A stretch of 64,000 bases of DNA from Diphasiastrum complanatum. Taxonomy: Eukaryota > Streptophyta > Lycopodiopsida > Lycopodiales > Lycopodiaceae. A program made the translations under genes and the position numbers. Location of the stretch: positions 6,097,676-6,161,675 of the forward strand of contig CM055097.1 of the NCBI GenBank assembly GCA_029204225.1, in the 5' to 3' direction. A model generated the notes under the pieces. It searched no databases and was not told the origin of the DNA. It worked only from the letters and a program-made list of their open reading frames with translations. Shown in pieces: positions 38,690 through 50,009 of this stretch (position 1 is its first letter; each line of letters begins with the position of its first letter).

Positions 38690-39920
38690 TTTAAAATTCA
38701 GGAATCTGATGGAAATTAGGGACTCACATTTTTTCCATTACGAGTGAAGACAAAATCTTCTGGCACATCAACAAAAGTCAATCCAAGCATATGCCGAAGA
38801 TCTTCTAGGCTGCACTCCTTATTTATATGAATTTCTCATATTTCATCATGGGGAAAATGTATGGATATCTCCACTTCTTGCTGATTCGTCTCCGCATCCA
38901 GAGGGTCCCATCGGCCATGACCAAACTTTTATCGCCTATAAATGAAACTTAAGGAGCATGTTTGACGTGAAATATGATACCTTATGGTCATTGTTTCACA
39001 AGAGAGCTTACACCTTATTAAATCTCCGTTATGCTCCATTTCCTTTGAATCCCATGTGACAAATATGTTGTCCAACAGTGATGATTCTGTTGCTTTCCAT
39101 GCCCACATTGTGTTTGTTTTCCTAAAGGGGACCGCCTTAAATATGGTAACAAATACGGTGATTGGCACAGAGATGCTAGTGTAGACTCGTTTGGATCCGA
39201 ATGTTGGCTTCATATTACCAATAATCTCTTTGAGAAGTTGTCTCTTCGTTAATTCAATAGTCAGTTGGTCAACATATGGCCACTCGTGAGAATTGATCGC
39301 AGGCTCAGAAGTTGGTGCTAATTTGCCTTGGCCAAAGTTTTTTTTTGGAACTTCGTACATGTGATCATAAAAGAAAATGCCCATTTTGATCAGGGCAGAG
39401 GATGCCAACCCACCATATATTAGTTCTCCATATTTGGCATGTATGGCGGAGAATTTTCCAGTGAAGGACTTCACGTTTTGCCAGTCGAAGCTATTTGAAG
39501 GAAAGACATCTACACCAGGCATTAATGCAACATTATTATCCATTACAATGACATAATAATAATTCAAACATAATAGTTAACACAAGAATAAAAGAGGTGA
39601 GACCTACAATGTGACTGTATGGTTCTATCAGCAACAGCCACATCCAATAAAATATCTTGACGCATGTATACGTGTTGCACATTTGCAAGGTATTCGCCGT
39701 TTTGGTCGATTTTGATTTCGTGGATCCTTCCTTTCCAATGGTAGTCTTGGTTGTTTCGCTTCCTCTTTGCAACCTTGTGAGTTCCTTTGACCGATGGTTG
39801 CATGTAAACCCAGTCAAAAATTGAAAATGTATGGGGCACCCAATGCTCATTGGAATCTTTGATGTGTGCAACAATGGAAGCTAGTTGATTCTTGGGCTTC
39901 CTTGATTGAGTAGAGGCCAT
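38690..39920 (-). CDS. Gene B: possible BAH-like protein with ubiquitin-like C-terminal segment
   Basis: It starts at ATG 39920 (MASTQSRKPKN). The first part reads FDWVYMQPSVK, then YHWKGRIHEIKIDQNGEYLA and NVQHVYMRQDI. That spacing recalls a BAH domain (a tryptophan, a KIxEI strand, a strand ending in VYxRxED-like sequence). The second frame (38929-39567) has AIHAKYGELIYGG and ALIKMGIFFYDHMYEVPKKN, where a BAH domain has its ELFxSDHxD strand. The join near 39570-39610 is a frameshift or an unrecognised intron. A further segment at about 38720-38870 reads CSLEDLRHMLGL and DFVFTRNGKNVS, like a ubiquitin-like β-grasp tail. A diverged homologue is at 53530-54747. BAH domains bind nucleosomes or histone tails, so the H3-like neighbour is suggestive. 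The assignment is tentative. Confidence 0.45.
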
Positions 39921-40016
39921 AATGGATGATGTAATGATAATGTAGGATATGCGAAATAGTGTGTAGATCTTCGGATAAGGTGAACCAAAATAAAAAAAAT
40001 AGAATATCTGTGGAGT

Positions 40017-40020
<4 letters not shown>

Positions 40021-40112
<92 letters not shown>
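40021..40112. repeat. (AG)46 microsatellite
   Basis: A perfect run of 92 bp, located about 100 bp upstream of the gene B start and so probably in its leader or promoter. Confidence 0.97.
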
Positions 40113-40114
<2 letters not shown>

Positions 40115-41768
40115 CGTTTAGAGAGAGACTACAAAATGAGAGAGAGATGAGAGATACAAGCTTGTGAACATTCAAAATTTGAAATAAGGACTAGGCTCAC
40201 TTAGGATAAGGCTGCTAGTAGATAGACAGGCTAGTTGATGTTAACTTGTAGGCATAGTTATTGCTTTATCTAGGGTTAATGTAGGGTTAATGTTAGAGGT
40301 GTACTTTGTGGGCCCACACTTGATTTAATCTGCACCATTGAATTTGCCATGTCATATGGACCATTCCCTCTCAGTTGTCAATATTTTATTGGGACACGTG
40401 TCGTCATTAACACTAATTATAATTAGTGAAGAGGCCCTTTTTGAGTCCAAAAAGGGCCCTAATGAATAGGATACAATGTTCCTGATGACCATAAATCTAC
40501 ATGTTTTAACTTTTCCTCCCTGTATCGGACCATATCAAAAGTTGACAATTTGGGTTGCTTTGAATTTCTCGTCCTAAGCGGAGCATATTCTGGTGATAGA
40601 TCCACATGAAGATGATAAAGCTTTGTCATCAGTATAGTAGTATAGTAACAAACAACACAATGACAATAACAAAGCTGGAGATGGCGCTAACAACTCTGCT
40701 GGAGATAGAGATGGCGTAGGTTTTTTTCAGATTTTTGAGTGTTCCCAACTATTGGGAGGGAATATTTCAGCATTTTGAAAAATTATATTTTAACTATGGT
40801 TAAACACCAGTGAAGTTTGATGTGACTAAACTAAGGTGCATTCATTTACATGGAAAGTAGTGCGGGCAGATGCGTAAAGAAGTTAGAAAATGATATTATA
40901 ATCACTTTATAGTTATTTTTCTCTCTCCTACATGGCACTTCTTATAGGGCCCATATTTTCTCTAATGAGTTGTTTTAATAAGAGGGTTTTTTTATTGATA
41001 CCATTGCAATTGAATGCACATGTTGATCAAACAAGCACAAACCAAAGCTTATAACATTTTTGCCTAGACTATAATACCATAAACTACTTGCACTTCAATT
41101 TTCTTTGAATCAATGCATATGTTGGATAAGGGCAAAAAATAGGGTTGTTGACGAAAACACTCTTAAAGCACATGGACTTGTGCAAGAGCGGTGACATTCA
41201 TAGGGATCAAAACAACATGGATTTGCCTTATTCCATTTTTAATATTACGGTTAACCCTATGGTAGAGATGTATCTAGGTGAAGGTAGTGTATGACTTGTC
41301 AATACTGCATGATTAGGTCTTACATGTTCTAAATAGGGCTATAGCTTGTGTACTCTTGGAAAGCATGGATATGCTCAAGAGTGGTAACACCAGTACATAG
41401 CTTGTTATTCAACATATGACTTGGGTACAGGGATTTGTATGGCATGGATTTTCCCTTATACCTTTGTACGGGTCCTAGCTTACCCTATATGCTATAGGCA
41501 GTTCAATAAATGTAGTTAACTTTTTAATACATAATGATTTTTTTCTTGTATACGATATAGACCAATATCTTTATATTGATCAGAATGGCGGAAGCCCTGA
41601 TATGGTAAAGCTAGGATTTTGGCTTATCATTAGAATAAGTGCTTGATTGTGAAAAATGGACTATGTATTTTATAACTACAATCATATTGTCAGGTTGGTG
41701 AACTAATTTTGTACATAGATAACAATTGACATTCGAAGCTGACATCTATCTTCCTCAATATGCTAACC
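40113..41768. other. Intergenic sequence with one hairpin terminus
   Basis: No gene. TAGGGTTAATGT is duplicated near 40273-40296. A hairpin GGCCCTTTTTG / CAAAAAGGGCC followed by CCTAATG occurs at about 40431-40473; the same motif occurs at 47317-47354. The rest is AT-rich without domains. Confidence 0.5.
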
Positions 41769-41931
41769 ATTAGAGGAGTTTTGAGCTCCAAAAAGACCCT
41801 TATAAGAATTCATGCAAGATGTAGTTTATATTATTAAAATATTATAACACTAATACTTTTGACTTGCCATAACTTTTTAATCGTAGCTTAAAAATATGTC
41901 ATGTAACATATCATTGGAAAGCCCTTGTTGA
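41769..41931. mobile_element. Left part of the CATTAGAGGAG MITE family
   Basis: 163 bp match the left part of the MITE at 3935 with only a handful of differences, from CATTAGAGGAGTTTTGAGCT through AAAGCCCTTGTTGAG. Similarity stops abruptly at a GAGAGAG stretch, so this copy is truncated or marks the edge of a longer relative. Confidence 0.8.
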
Positions 41932-42208
41932 GAGAGAGCGGAATTAAAAATATCATGTACATGATTTTATTTATAATATACTGAAGATTTGGTGTCAAGT
42001 ATCTTGTAGAATTTCAGGTTGTGTGAATGCAAATTGTTGTGATTGAGTTTGATATCTGATTTCAGTACTGTTTATGTGAATGCAGTCATTTGAAAATTTT
42101 AGTATCATCTATGTGAATGCAGTGATTTAAAAATTTTCAGTACTATGGGAATGGTAGTTTCTTTAACCATGTTGTAGATAAGATAGATTTCCATGTTGTG
42201 GCATGGAA

Positions 42209-42425
42209 ATCACGCCAAGGCGTGACCAGGGCCCGTTTGACCAGGTCAAACGGGCTCTGGTCGCGCCCTGGCGTGAAAATCACGCCAAGGCGCGACCAGG
42301 GGATGTTCGACCTGGTCAAACGAGGCCTGGTCATGCCCTGGCATGAAAATCACACCAAGGTACGACCAGGGGATGTTTGACCTGGTCAAACGGGCGCTGG
42401 TCGCGCCCTGACGTGAAAATCACAT
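42209..42425. repeat. Three 70-bp tandem units, each an imperfect palindrome
   Basis: CACGCCAAGG recurs at 42211 and 42281 and as CACACCAAGG at 42351; a fourth unit starts CACATCACG at 42421. The period is exactly 70 bp. Each unit folds on itself: the centre is CGTTTGACC/AGGTCAAACG and the outer arms pair GGCGTGACCAGGGC with GCTCTGGTCGCGCC. It is GC-rich in an AT-rich context. It lies about 130 bp downstream of the stop of gene C. Confidence 0.9.
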
Positions 42426-42556
42426 CACGTAAAAAACGGAGGAGAAATCTTTATCAGAAAAAAAAAATTCAATTCTAAATTCAATAAATTAGCACATCAT
42501 ATAATGACAACAGAGAATTAGGAGAGTCCACAAGAAAAAAAGGACAAAATCTTTAT

Positions 42557-44028
42557 TCACATTTGATCCATTTCCTTCAGAGAAGACTTCAGCTTCTCTG
42601 ATCGCTTCTCTGATGACAGTACTAGTTTTAACATTTCTAATGCTAATTTAGGAGCATCTCCCTCATCCTCATAAGGGCCAATTAAACCCGAGAGAATGAG
42701 CCGGGTCTCGAATCCAGGGCAAAAATCATTCAAAATGGCTTTTCGGAGGACACAATAAGCCTTTGGCGCTGACGGTGACATGTCCAGCTCACCAATGTGC
42801 ATGGAGAGTGCTTTGCATTTAAGAAGATCTGTCTGTCCATCTGGGCTGTACTTGTTGCTGAAGCAGAAAATAAAGTTGTTGGGCAAGTTTCCAATGTAGT
42901 GGGCCATAGACCTGTCCAGAGTTCCTGCTTCAACTTTCTCCCAAGAGCCACCCCTTCGCATTGCAAATGCATCAAGCTCCACTACATCCTGCATTTGGTT
43001 CAAATTATTGCAAAATGAGTATAATGAAGACAAACAAACATAACAAACACATGCAAGTTGAATTGTTGGGTCAGACTTGCCTCGGTGCCTTCATCAATGT
43101 CTTCGGTTTGCGCAAGGTTAATTCCTTTGTCTTTGTACTTCACGTCAGCAATTTTCCCTTCGAGTATCTCGAATGGCCTCGTTTGAATTGGTGGTGGTTG
43201 AAGCGTTTTCAATTGGCAAAGCACCCTTGTCAGTGCTTGCTCGGTGGTGTCCGTGTCATGCCTGATCAGCATCTCATACGTGTCGTCGGGCTGGGTGTGG
43301 TCGAAAGTGAAACTGCCATTATGCAAATTTACCAATGCTGCCAGCATCTCATCTTCTCGCAAGCCGAGAATATGTTGCAAGTCATGCATGAACACATACT
43401 CTTGCCCATCAATGATGATTGGAGCAAGGCCATGGATTCGAAGCACGACATCATCAGACTCATCTATATCTTCTGGCTCTGCTGATGTGGATGCACCTGT
43501 TGCCTCTTGCGCAGCCAAGATTGCTTCGTGCTCCATAGATAAATCTTCCTCTTCACCCGGGTCGTTCATCTCGTTCACCTGCTCACTAGGATTGTGTTTG
43601 TTGCTAGCCACAGTCGTTGGAAACTCATTAAGCAAAAAAATAACAGTAATCTCACCGGATAGAAACTTCTTTCCTACACTTTCAAGGTCAAAAAATTTTA
43701 GTTGATCCTTCGTCAGCTCCAAGTAATGATCGTTACCCAAGTGACTAATAAATCTGTTGAGACGAGCGATAAAGGGTCTATCTCCTTTCCATATATAACT
43801 AAGCAAGTTATATGGAATCCACATGATAGTTGAGCCAGGAATTTGTATGGCATAAGGCTTCAAAGTTTCATCTATATACTCACTCACGTACGTGAATGCA
43901 TCCGTATTAGCCCGTAGAGTGGCAAGCGTGTCTATTCTACTCGTAAACATACAATAAATACGATCTAACTGATCTAAAAACTCTGTGGGGGCTAGCAGAT
44001 TGGCCAACTCTATTTTAGGGGACGACAT
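42557..44028 (-). CDS. Gene C: unrecognised two-exon acidic protein
   Basis: ATG 44028 (MSSPKIELANLL) was chosen because it sits 125 bp after a TATA box and matches the start of the right-hand homologue (SPKVLITQEEL). Exon 1 (44028-43081) has a helical N-terminal domain (LDQLDRIYCMFTSRIDTL, IPYNLLSYIWKGDRPF), a DE-rich linker (MNDPGEEEDLSMEHE, PEDIDESDD) and a domain with HGLAPIIIDGQEYVFMHDLQ. Exon 2 (42988-42557) has WEKVEAGTLDRSMAHYIGNL, APKAYCVLRKAI and a lysine-rich end KLKSSLKEMDQM. The 92-bp intron has a GC donor (GAG|GCAAGT) and an AG acceptor. No known family is recognised. A diverged copy is at 51600-53190. It is likely nuclear or cytosolic; no signal peptide is seen. Confidence 0.6.
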
Positions 44029-44150
44029 TGTTATGCAACTAAGAACACTAATTGACCAACAAACTAGTAGTCTAATTGAACAAGACAAGCTAAATTATGA
44101 GGAAACAAATTTCAACAAAGCAAGAAGTGAAAACAAAATGAAAACCCCCA

Positions 44151-44165
44151 CTCTTATATAGAGGG
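44151..44165 (-). promoter_or_regulatory. TATA box of gene C
   Basis: CTCTATATAAGAGTG on the minus strand, about 125 bp upstream of ATG 44028, closely matching the box before the H3-like gene. Confidence 0.6.
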
Positions 44166-44293
44166 ACGTGTATCCAAAAATAGATATTATTATAAAACCA
44201 AATAAAATAATTTCTATTTATAACAACAATCCAATTTGGCAGTAATATTTATCACAAAGGAATATTCGAATTACAATTCAGCATAAATTGTTT

Positions 44294-46849
44294 CTATTCC
44301 ATCTCATCAGTTTCCGTAGTTCCTCTAGCGCTGTTTTCCAAAACATTGGATGTTGGTGTCCTCGGCATCCATCTCTTTCCAACTTGGACTCTAGACATCC
44401 TCCATTCTTGATGCCTTGTTCTAGCATTAGAGGACTGCCATGCTGTCTTTCTGACTGAATTTGAATTGGAGATCATTGAACACAACTCTTCAGTTCTTGT
44501 GTTTTGAAAGTGTCCGCGGCCCAAAACTCCTCTATAAAACCATTGGAATATCTCAACCAATGCATTGCTAAGACCCTTTCCTCCGCCATGCCGTGATTTT
44601 AAAATGCGCAGCCTTTGCCCTGTAATGACTCTTTTCCATGCCTTGCGTATTCCAAATAGCTAATGATCCATAGGTTTTCATAAACCAAGGTCCATGAGCA
44701 TAGAAGATGTGTTGTTCATAGAAAATTTGTATTAGTTTAAATCTTTACAAATACATAAATATGAAAGTACAAAATATGAGACACACATACCATATAGTGA
44801 GTTATGTGTGTTTCTCCCCATGCATCGATCATCAATTCAGTAAATGTTTTGACTTCTCTTGCGTATCTATCCAGATCTTCATCTCTCACAATCTTTTTGT
44901 TGATAGTTTGTGACAAGGCATCAAATGCTTGCCAAACCTTAGCACGTGTACTTGCCATGCGAGGATCTGAGCCAATATTTGTTGTGCATTGACATATTTT
45001 CCTCCAGTACTCCCATTCAACACTGCTTTCACGTGTAATATGATTTGACAATAGGTGTCTCGCTTTCGCACCACCCATTGAAACTTTTGTTGGAACATCT
45101 TGTGTTTTTCCACTCATCTCAACGTCTTTGGTAAGACTCACGTGGCCCCCGTGCAATCCCATATCGGATAAAATTATCTCTAGATTTCTAATGCTAACAT
45201 CTGCTCTTGATTTGGGCTACATGTTCCATGCGTAACAACAATGCAAAAATAATACTTTGTCCAATATTCGTAATTCACTATGCATTGTGCAAAAATGGAC
45301 TCTTTCGAGAGGAATGTTCAACACAGGACTCCAACCTTTTTCTAGATTGTGCCTATTTGGTGGAAGACGTTGGTTGCAATTCAAAATACTTTTGTTCCGC
45401 CCAGATTCAAACATACAATATATACAAAAATTCTTTGCATTTGCACCGAGACCACAACCGTACATGCATTTCAAAGTCTTCAAATCAGCAGCTAGGTGCC
45501 ATTCTACAGCAAAGCTTTCTCCTTCAACATTGAGCAATTTGCCTTCATTTTGTGCATGTATTATCTTAGATATACTGCATTTTTCAAATAGCCACTCTAG
45601 TACGTCGTGAGAATCCTTAGGAACTTCAAATGCAGCTATCCACCATATGTGATTTTCGGATTGCACGCTAAATTCTTTACAATAACTTCTGCCGAACTGT
45701 TGCAATTCACGATTCATCAAGGTGATTGTGACACGTTCAAGTTTATGCCCTTTTACAATTTCTGCTTCGTCCAACTTAATAACAAATATAACTTTACCTC
45801 CGCAATTTGTAAAACAGAAATTTCATTACTAAAACATATTAGTTGAAGAAAAGCATACAATTGAAAACCGGAATTCACAATAAATGTTCTTACCATTTGT
45901 TCTAACTTTGTAATGTCGGATCATCATCGCTTGGACCTTTTCCAGATCTAAGAATATATTATTGCCTTGATGATAACGAAAACATGTTGGAGGTCCTTTC
46001 TTCTTATTGGTTAGTGTAAAAGAATCCTCAATATGTTGAAACTCTCCTAATTCAGAGAGCAATATCGAATTGCATTCTCGTTTGGCGGATTCGACAAGTT
46101 TATAAGTAGGTATTATTTGATGGCGTTTTAACCCATTTTTGTCAGAGCATTTCATATACTTCTTCAAAGCTCTATACCCCTTGCGACTCACACCTCCTTG
46201 GTCACATGCGTACACCATCTCTTTAACATTTGGATTTGGCTTGAACTTGTCGACTAGCTTTTTTGCAATTCTCAAGCGAATTGAATCACTTGTTTCATCT
46301 TCCACAATCTTAATCAAATCTTTACCCTTCAAAAAATGTTCGGCAATAAAATCTTTTCCAACCGTCTTTTTCAAGAACTCTTTTGTGTCCCTCATACGTC
46401 TTTTACTGGCACCACCACCTGGTGCCAAAGCTTCTAGTTTGTGTCTCTAAGTGTTTTCATTTTCTGCTTGCTGATCCATCGAGACTCTGAAATATACTGA
46501 TTGAAGATTGCAATTCTTCAATTTTTGCGACAGAACTGGCAAGCTCTATTTTCAAACCATTTATCTCCTGCTCCAATTTCATATTTATTCCATGCAATGA
46601 TTTTAAATTGTCATTCATACTCAATATATGAATGTTTGCCGTATTTGCCAATGTCTCAGCTTGAATTCTTCGAGAATCCATTGATTGACAATAGCCAAGC
46701 AGTCCATTCCGACCATCCCCAACGAACCTTAACAAACTATGTACATCAAAAAATTTAGGAGGAGCATCTACCAGTGGATTATGAGGGTATAAATCACCTC
46801 TTACCCATAGGTCAATATGTTTTTTTCCTTCTAATCTCCAACAATGCAT
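44294..46849 (-). CDS. Gene T: multi-exon DDE-transposase-like protein (left copy)
   Basis: Five coding blocks on the minus strand line up with the plus-strand gene at 47360-49949. Block 1 (46849-46457) has GDGRNGLLGYCQSMDSR then a coiled coil. Block 2 (about 46440-45895) is basic (PGGGASKRRMRDTKEFLKK). Block 3 (about 45790-45217) has VIKLDEAEIVKGHKLERVTI, SVQSENHIWWIAAFEV and EWHLAADLKTLKCMYG, followed by CxxC, and the HFCTMHSELRILDKV helix. Block 4 (45162-44770) has MGGAKARHLLSNH. Block 5 (about 44735-44294) has NTQGMEKSHYRAKAAHF and ALVEIFQWFYRG. Candidate catalytic residues are the D of KLDEAE, the D of AADLK and the E of GMEKSH, as in an RNase H-fold transposase. One frame change occurs in block 5 (44585-44600). 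The superfamily is not recognised. Confidence 0.6.
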
Positions 46850-47359
46850 GTCATACGGATTTAAGATAACACCTCATGCAGCTTTGGTGGTCGCATAATC
46901 CTTCTCTAACTTCACATGTAAGTGATACTTGGTTGTCATCTTGAAGATGTCGAATTTCCCAAAAGAATCTATATAGAACAGTAGAAACACACCTTAATCA
47001 ACCTTGAGTCAAAGTTCAATGTGAACTAACCATGATATAAGCTTTATTAGGCATATACTAGTTTCCATCCCTAGGGTCCTATTGTAGTTAGGACAATGAA
47101 AGATTGTCCTATACTAACCCTACTCTAGTTGTAATTTGTAACTTTCCTATTAGTTGCCTATTATAGTCTATGCAAATAACCTACAATAGTCTATGAAAAT
47201 GAGACCTACATTTAGGCCTTAACTCTTGCTCACCTTGTATGGTAACCCAAGGTAAAGGTGCCACGTAGGATTGATTAGCACTAAATTAATTATGACTAGA
47301 AAACTTGTTTAGGCAAGGAAGAGGTCCTTTTTGAGTTCCAAAAGGGCCCTAATGGATCC
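46850..47359. promoter_or_regulatory. Divergent intergenic region between T and T'
   Basis: The two transposase-like genes are transcribed away from each other from this 510-bp AT-rich spacer. It carries at 47311-47354 a hairpin ending in CCCTAATG (AGGTCCTTTTTGAGTTCC then AAAAGGGCCCTAATG) just before the T' start. No TATA box of the type seen at H and C was recognised. Confidence 0.4.
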
Positions 47360-49949
47360 ATGTTCATTGCAACATCCAGATTTTCATTCGGTGAGTCAGT
47401 TAATAATCTAATGTGTCATGGTAAAAATGGCCTTTTGGGTTACTGTGAGAATTTGATGCTCTATGGGAATGCACATTCAATGCAAATGATACATTATTTG
47501 GAAGAGGAATCAAGGAAAATATCAAAGGAGTGCGAAGAAAAATCTACAAAGATGAAAACTTGTTTGGATGAAAATGAGATGCTCAAGGAGGAGATCCAAA
47601 GGTTGAAATCTTCTTTGCATCATCATACAACTAGTAATGAGATAGAAATTGCATTTCAATCCATGCGTATCTCATATTTGTCTCTTGTTAAATATATGGA
47701 TGTGCTCAACAGAAAGGTTTGAAGCAACAAGAGGAAAAGACTGGTAAACAAGCATATATGTGATCTATCATCCAGAGGAGGTCATAGAAAAGATGAATTT
47801 GTGCATTCAAGTAAGTTATAGCTTATTTGGTATTGAATATTGCTTGAACTTTTTGATTCATTCATAATCACTAATTTTGTTATTTATTCATTTCAACTTT
47901 TTGTTGATTTGCTTATTATATACTGCTATGAATACTATGAGTGTCCTGATGTCTACTGACATTTTCATGAACATTATGTTTGCAATGCAGATCAGCATTG
48001 GTTGTTGAAGACCATTTTGGCCGATGAGATTTCAATTGGAAACTCACTAGGCTCTATCTTGACTTCTAAATCTATGAAATCAATGTTAAATAATAACAAA
48101 ATGAAAAAGATTAAAGTTTCAATTACTGATAGCATTATGGATGAAGTTGGAAAAATATTAGACACTACATTGCTTCAGGGGGCATGTGATTTTTCTAGCA
48201 TCAGTAAGGAAGCATATGCAACAATGTTTAAGATGATAAAGGGGGCATTTGCACAGGTAAATATTAAAAAGTTTCCAATCCCACGACCATTTCATCTTTT
48301 AAAAAAAAGAGACATGTTAAACCATTCTATGCAGACAATAGTTGGTAATCCATCTCATATCAATGAAGTGTATTGCTCGAAAGGAGAAAGTCTAGCATAT
48401 AACAATTCCAACAATTTATTTATTGACATTAATCAGTTATTAACATTCATCATAAATTTTTACGGTATTATAAATGAGAATGTCAATAACAAGTTGATAG
48501 TCATTCTCAAGTTAGATGAGTCTAAAATTATAAAAGGACAAAAAATGGAAAGAGTCAGTCTCACAATCATGAATGGAGCACTTTCAAATTCAGAAGGCCT
48601 CAATTTTAGTGTTCAATCAGAAAATGATATTTGGTGGTTGGCAGCATTTCAGGTATAGCAGTTCCTTTGCATAATAAATAGGGATAATCATTTCAATACG
48701 GATTTCATATCTAAAATCTTCTCCGTGTTAATATTATGAGGCTAATCACGTATTTGTATTCTCATATAGGTGCTGAAAGAAGACCATAACATTCTCTCAT
48801 GGATATTTAGTAGAACATCATATCCTGCCACCATAAAAAATCACATGGAGGGAGTTCCACTCAATATTCCTGGAATTGGCGCTTTCAACATTGAATGGCA
48901 TTCAGCAAGAGATTTGAAGAAATTAAAATGTATGTTCAATGTATCTCATGGCGCTAACTCTAAACACCCTTGTTTGTACTACATAAAAACAGCAAAAGAC
49001 ATGACAAGGTGTATAGGAATATCAAGAGATCGAGAAGATCCTAAATGGAAACCTGTACTACCGATTCCTCTACAAAACGTTCATATCTGTACATTGCATG
49101 CGGAGGTGCGTATTATAGAAAAAATAATATATCTTCACATCTTGTTTGCATGGAATTCCGAGCCAGAGGCCTCTGCGAAGGAAGCTATTTCTAGATTAGA
49201 GGATGTGTTGTCCAAAGCAGGCTTACGTAAAGGCCACGTTAAAATAAAAAAAAGATCACAAGCTATCAGGTAAAACAGGATATATTCTATGCAAGCCGAG
49301 CATTGGAGGATCTAAAGCTCGAAGATTTTTATCAAATTATTCTGGCAAACAATCTAAGGTTCAATACATGGTTTGGAAAGAAATTATTGCAGCAACTCAA
49401 GATTTCGAAGAAGAAGGTTCTACTCGTATACACAAAGTAGAAGTTTGGAAAAAGTTAGACAACATTGTGAAATACTTGAGAAAAGATAAATTTTTCAAAC
49501 ACTGATGTTCAAATGATACAGAAAACAACCAATGAATATGTGAATGCAGTTCAAAGTGCATGGGGTGTTGATCATATAACACATTATATGGTAAGCTTTT
49601 GATTTTACACTACAAAAATATGTGCAATTAAATTAGATACTTTTGGTACTGATTTAGATTATGTTTTTATGACATGCAGCACATATTACGACATCATTCG
49701 ACATTCTTTGCAAGAAATAGTGGAGTTCTTCGCATATGGTCATCGCAAGGAATGGAAAAATCTCATTGGCAAGCAAGGGCGGCATTTCATAAAAGTACAC
49801 AACATGGCGGTACTAGCATAAAAAACATCTATATACTGCAACTTTTCCAATGGTTTTACAGAAGAATCCAAATTCGTTATAATAAAAAATTGACGGATTA
49901 TAAAAAATTTCAAAAAGCATGCAAATTTATACAAGCCAATAGGCTATAG
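47360..49949 (+). pseudogene. Gene T': multi-exon DDE-transposase-like protein (right copy)
   Basis: It matches gene T block by block. 47360-47722 has HGKNGLLGYCENL plus a coiled coil. 47990-48654 has LKLDESKIIKGQKMERVSLT and SVQSENDIWWLAAFQ. 48770-49273 has EWHSARDLKKLKCMF, a degenerate CLYY zinc position and HICTLHAEVRIIEKI. About 49262-49505 has SIGGSKARRFLSNYS. 49680-49949 has SSQGMEKSHWQARAAF and LQLFQWFYRR. A phase-matching intron (48655-48769, GT..AG) lies where gene T has none, and another at 49590-49679 ends TGCAG. The candidate triad D, D and E is kept, but frameshifts near 49255 and 49500 break the protein. Identity to T looks low, around a third, so the two diverged long ago. Confidence 0.55.
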
Positions 49950-50009
49950 ACACACAATAAAATTTTGTATATTAAATAAAAATATTTACAAAGTACAATT
50001 CAGCAGTAT

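Noticed and set aside
42209-42425. CRISPR array
   Set aside because: Units are directly tandem with no variable spacers, and this is a eukaryotic genome.
43244-43705. Serine-rich plus-strand ORF
   Set aside because: Antisense shadow of gene C exon 1.
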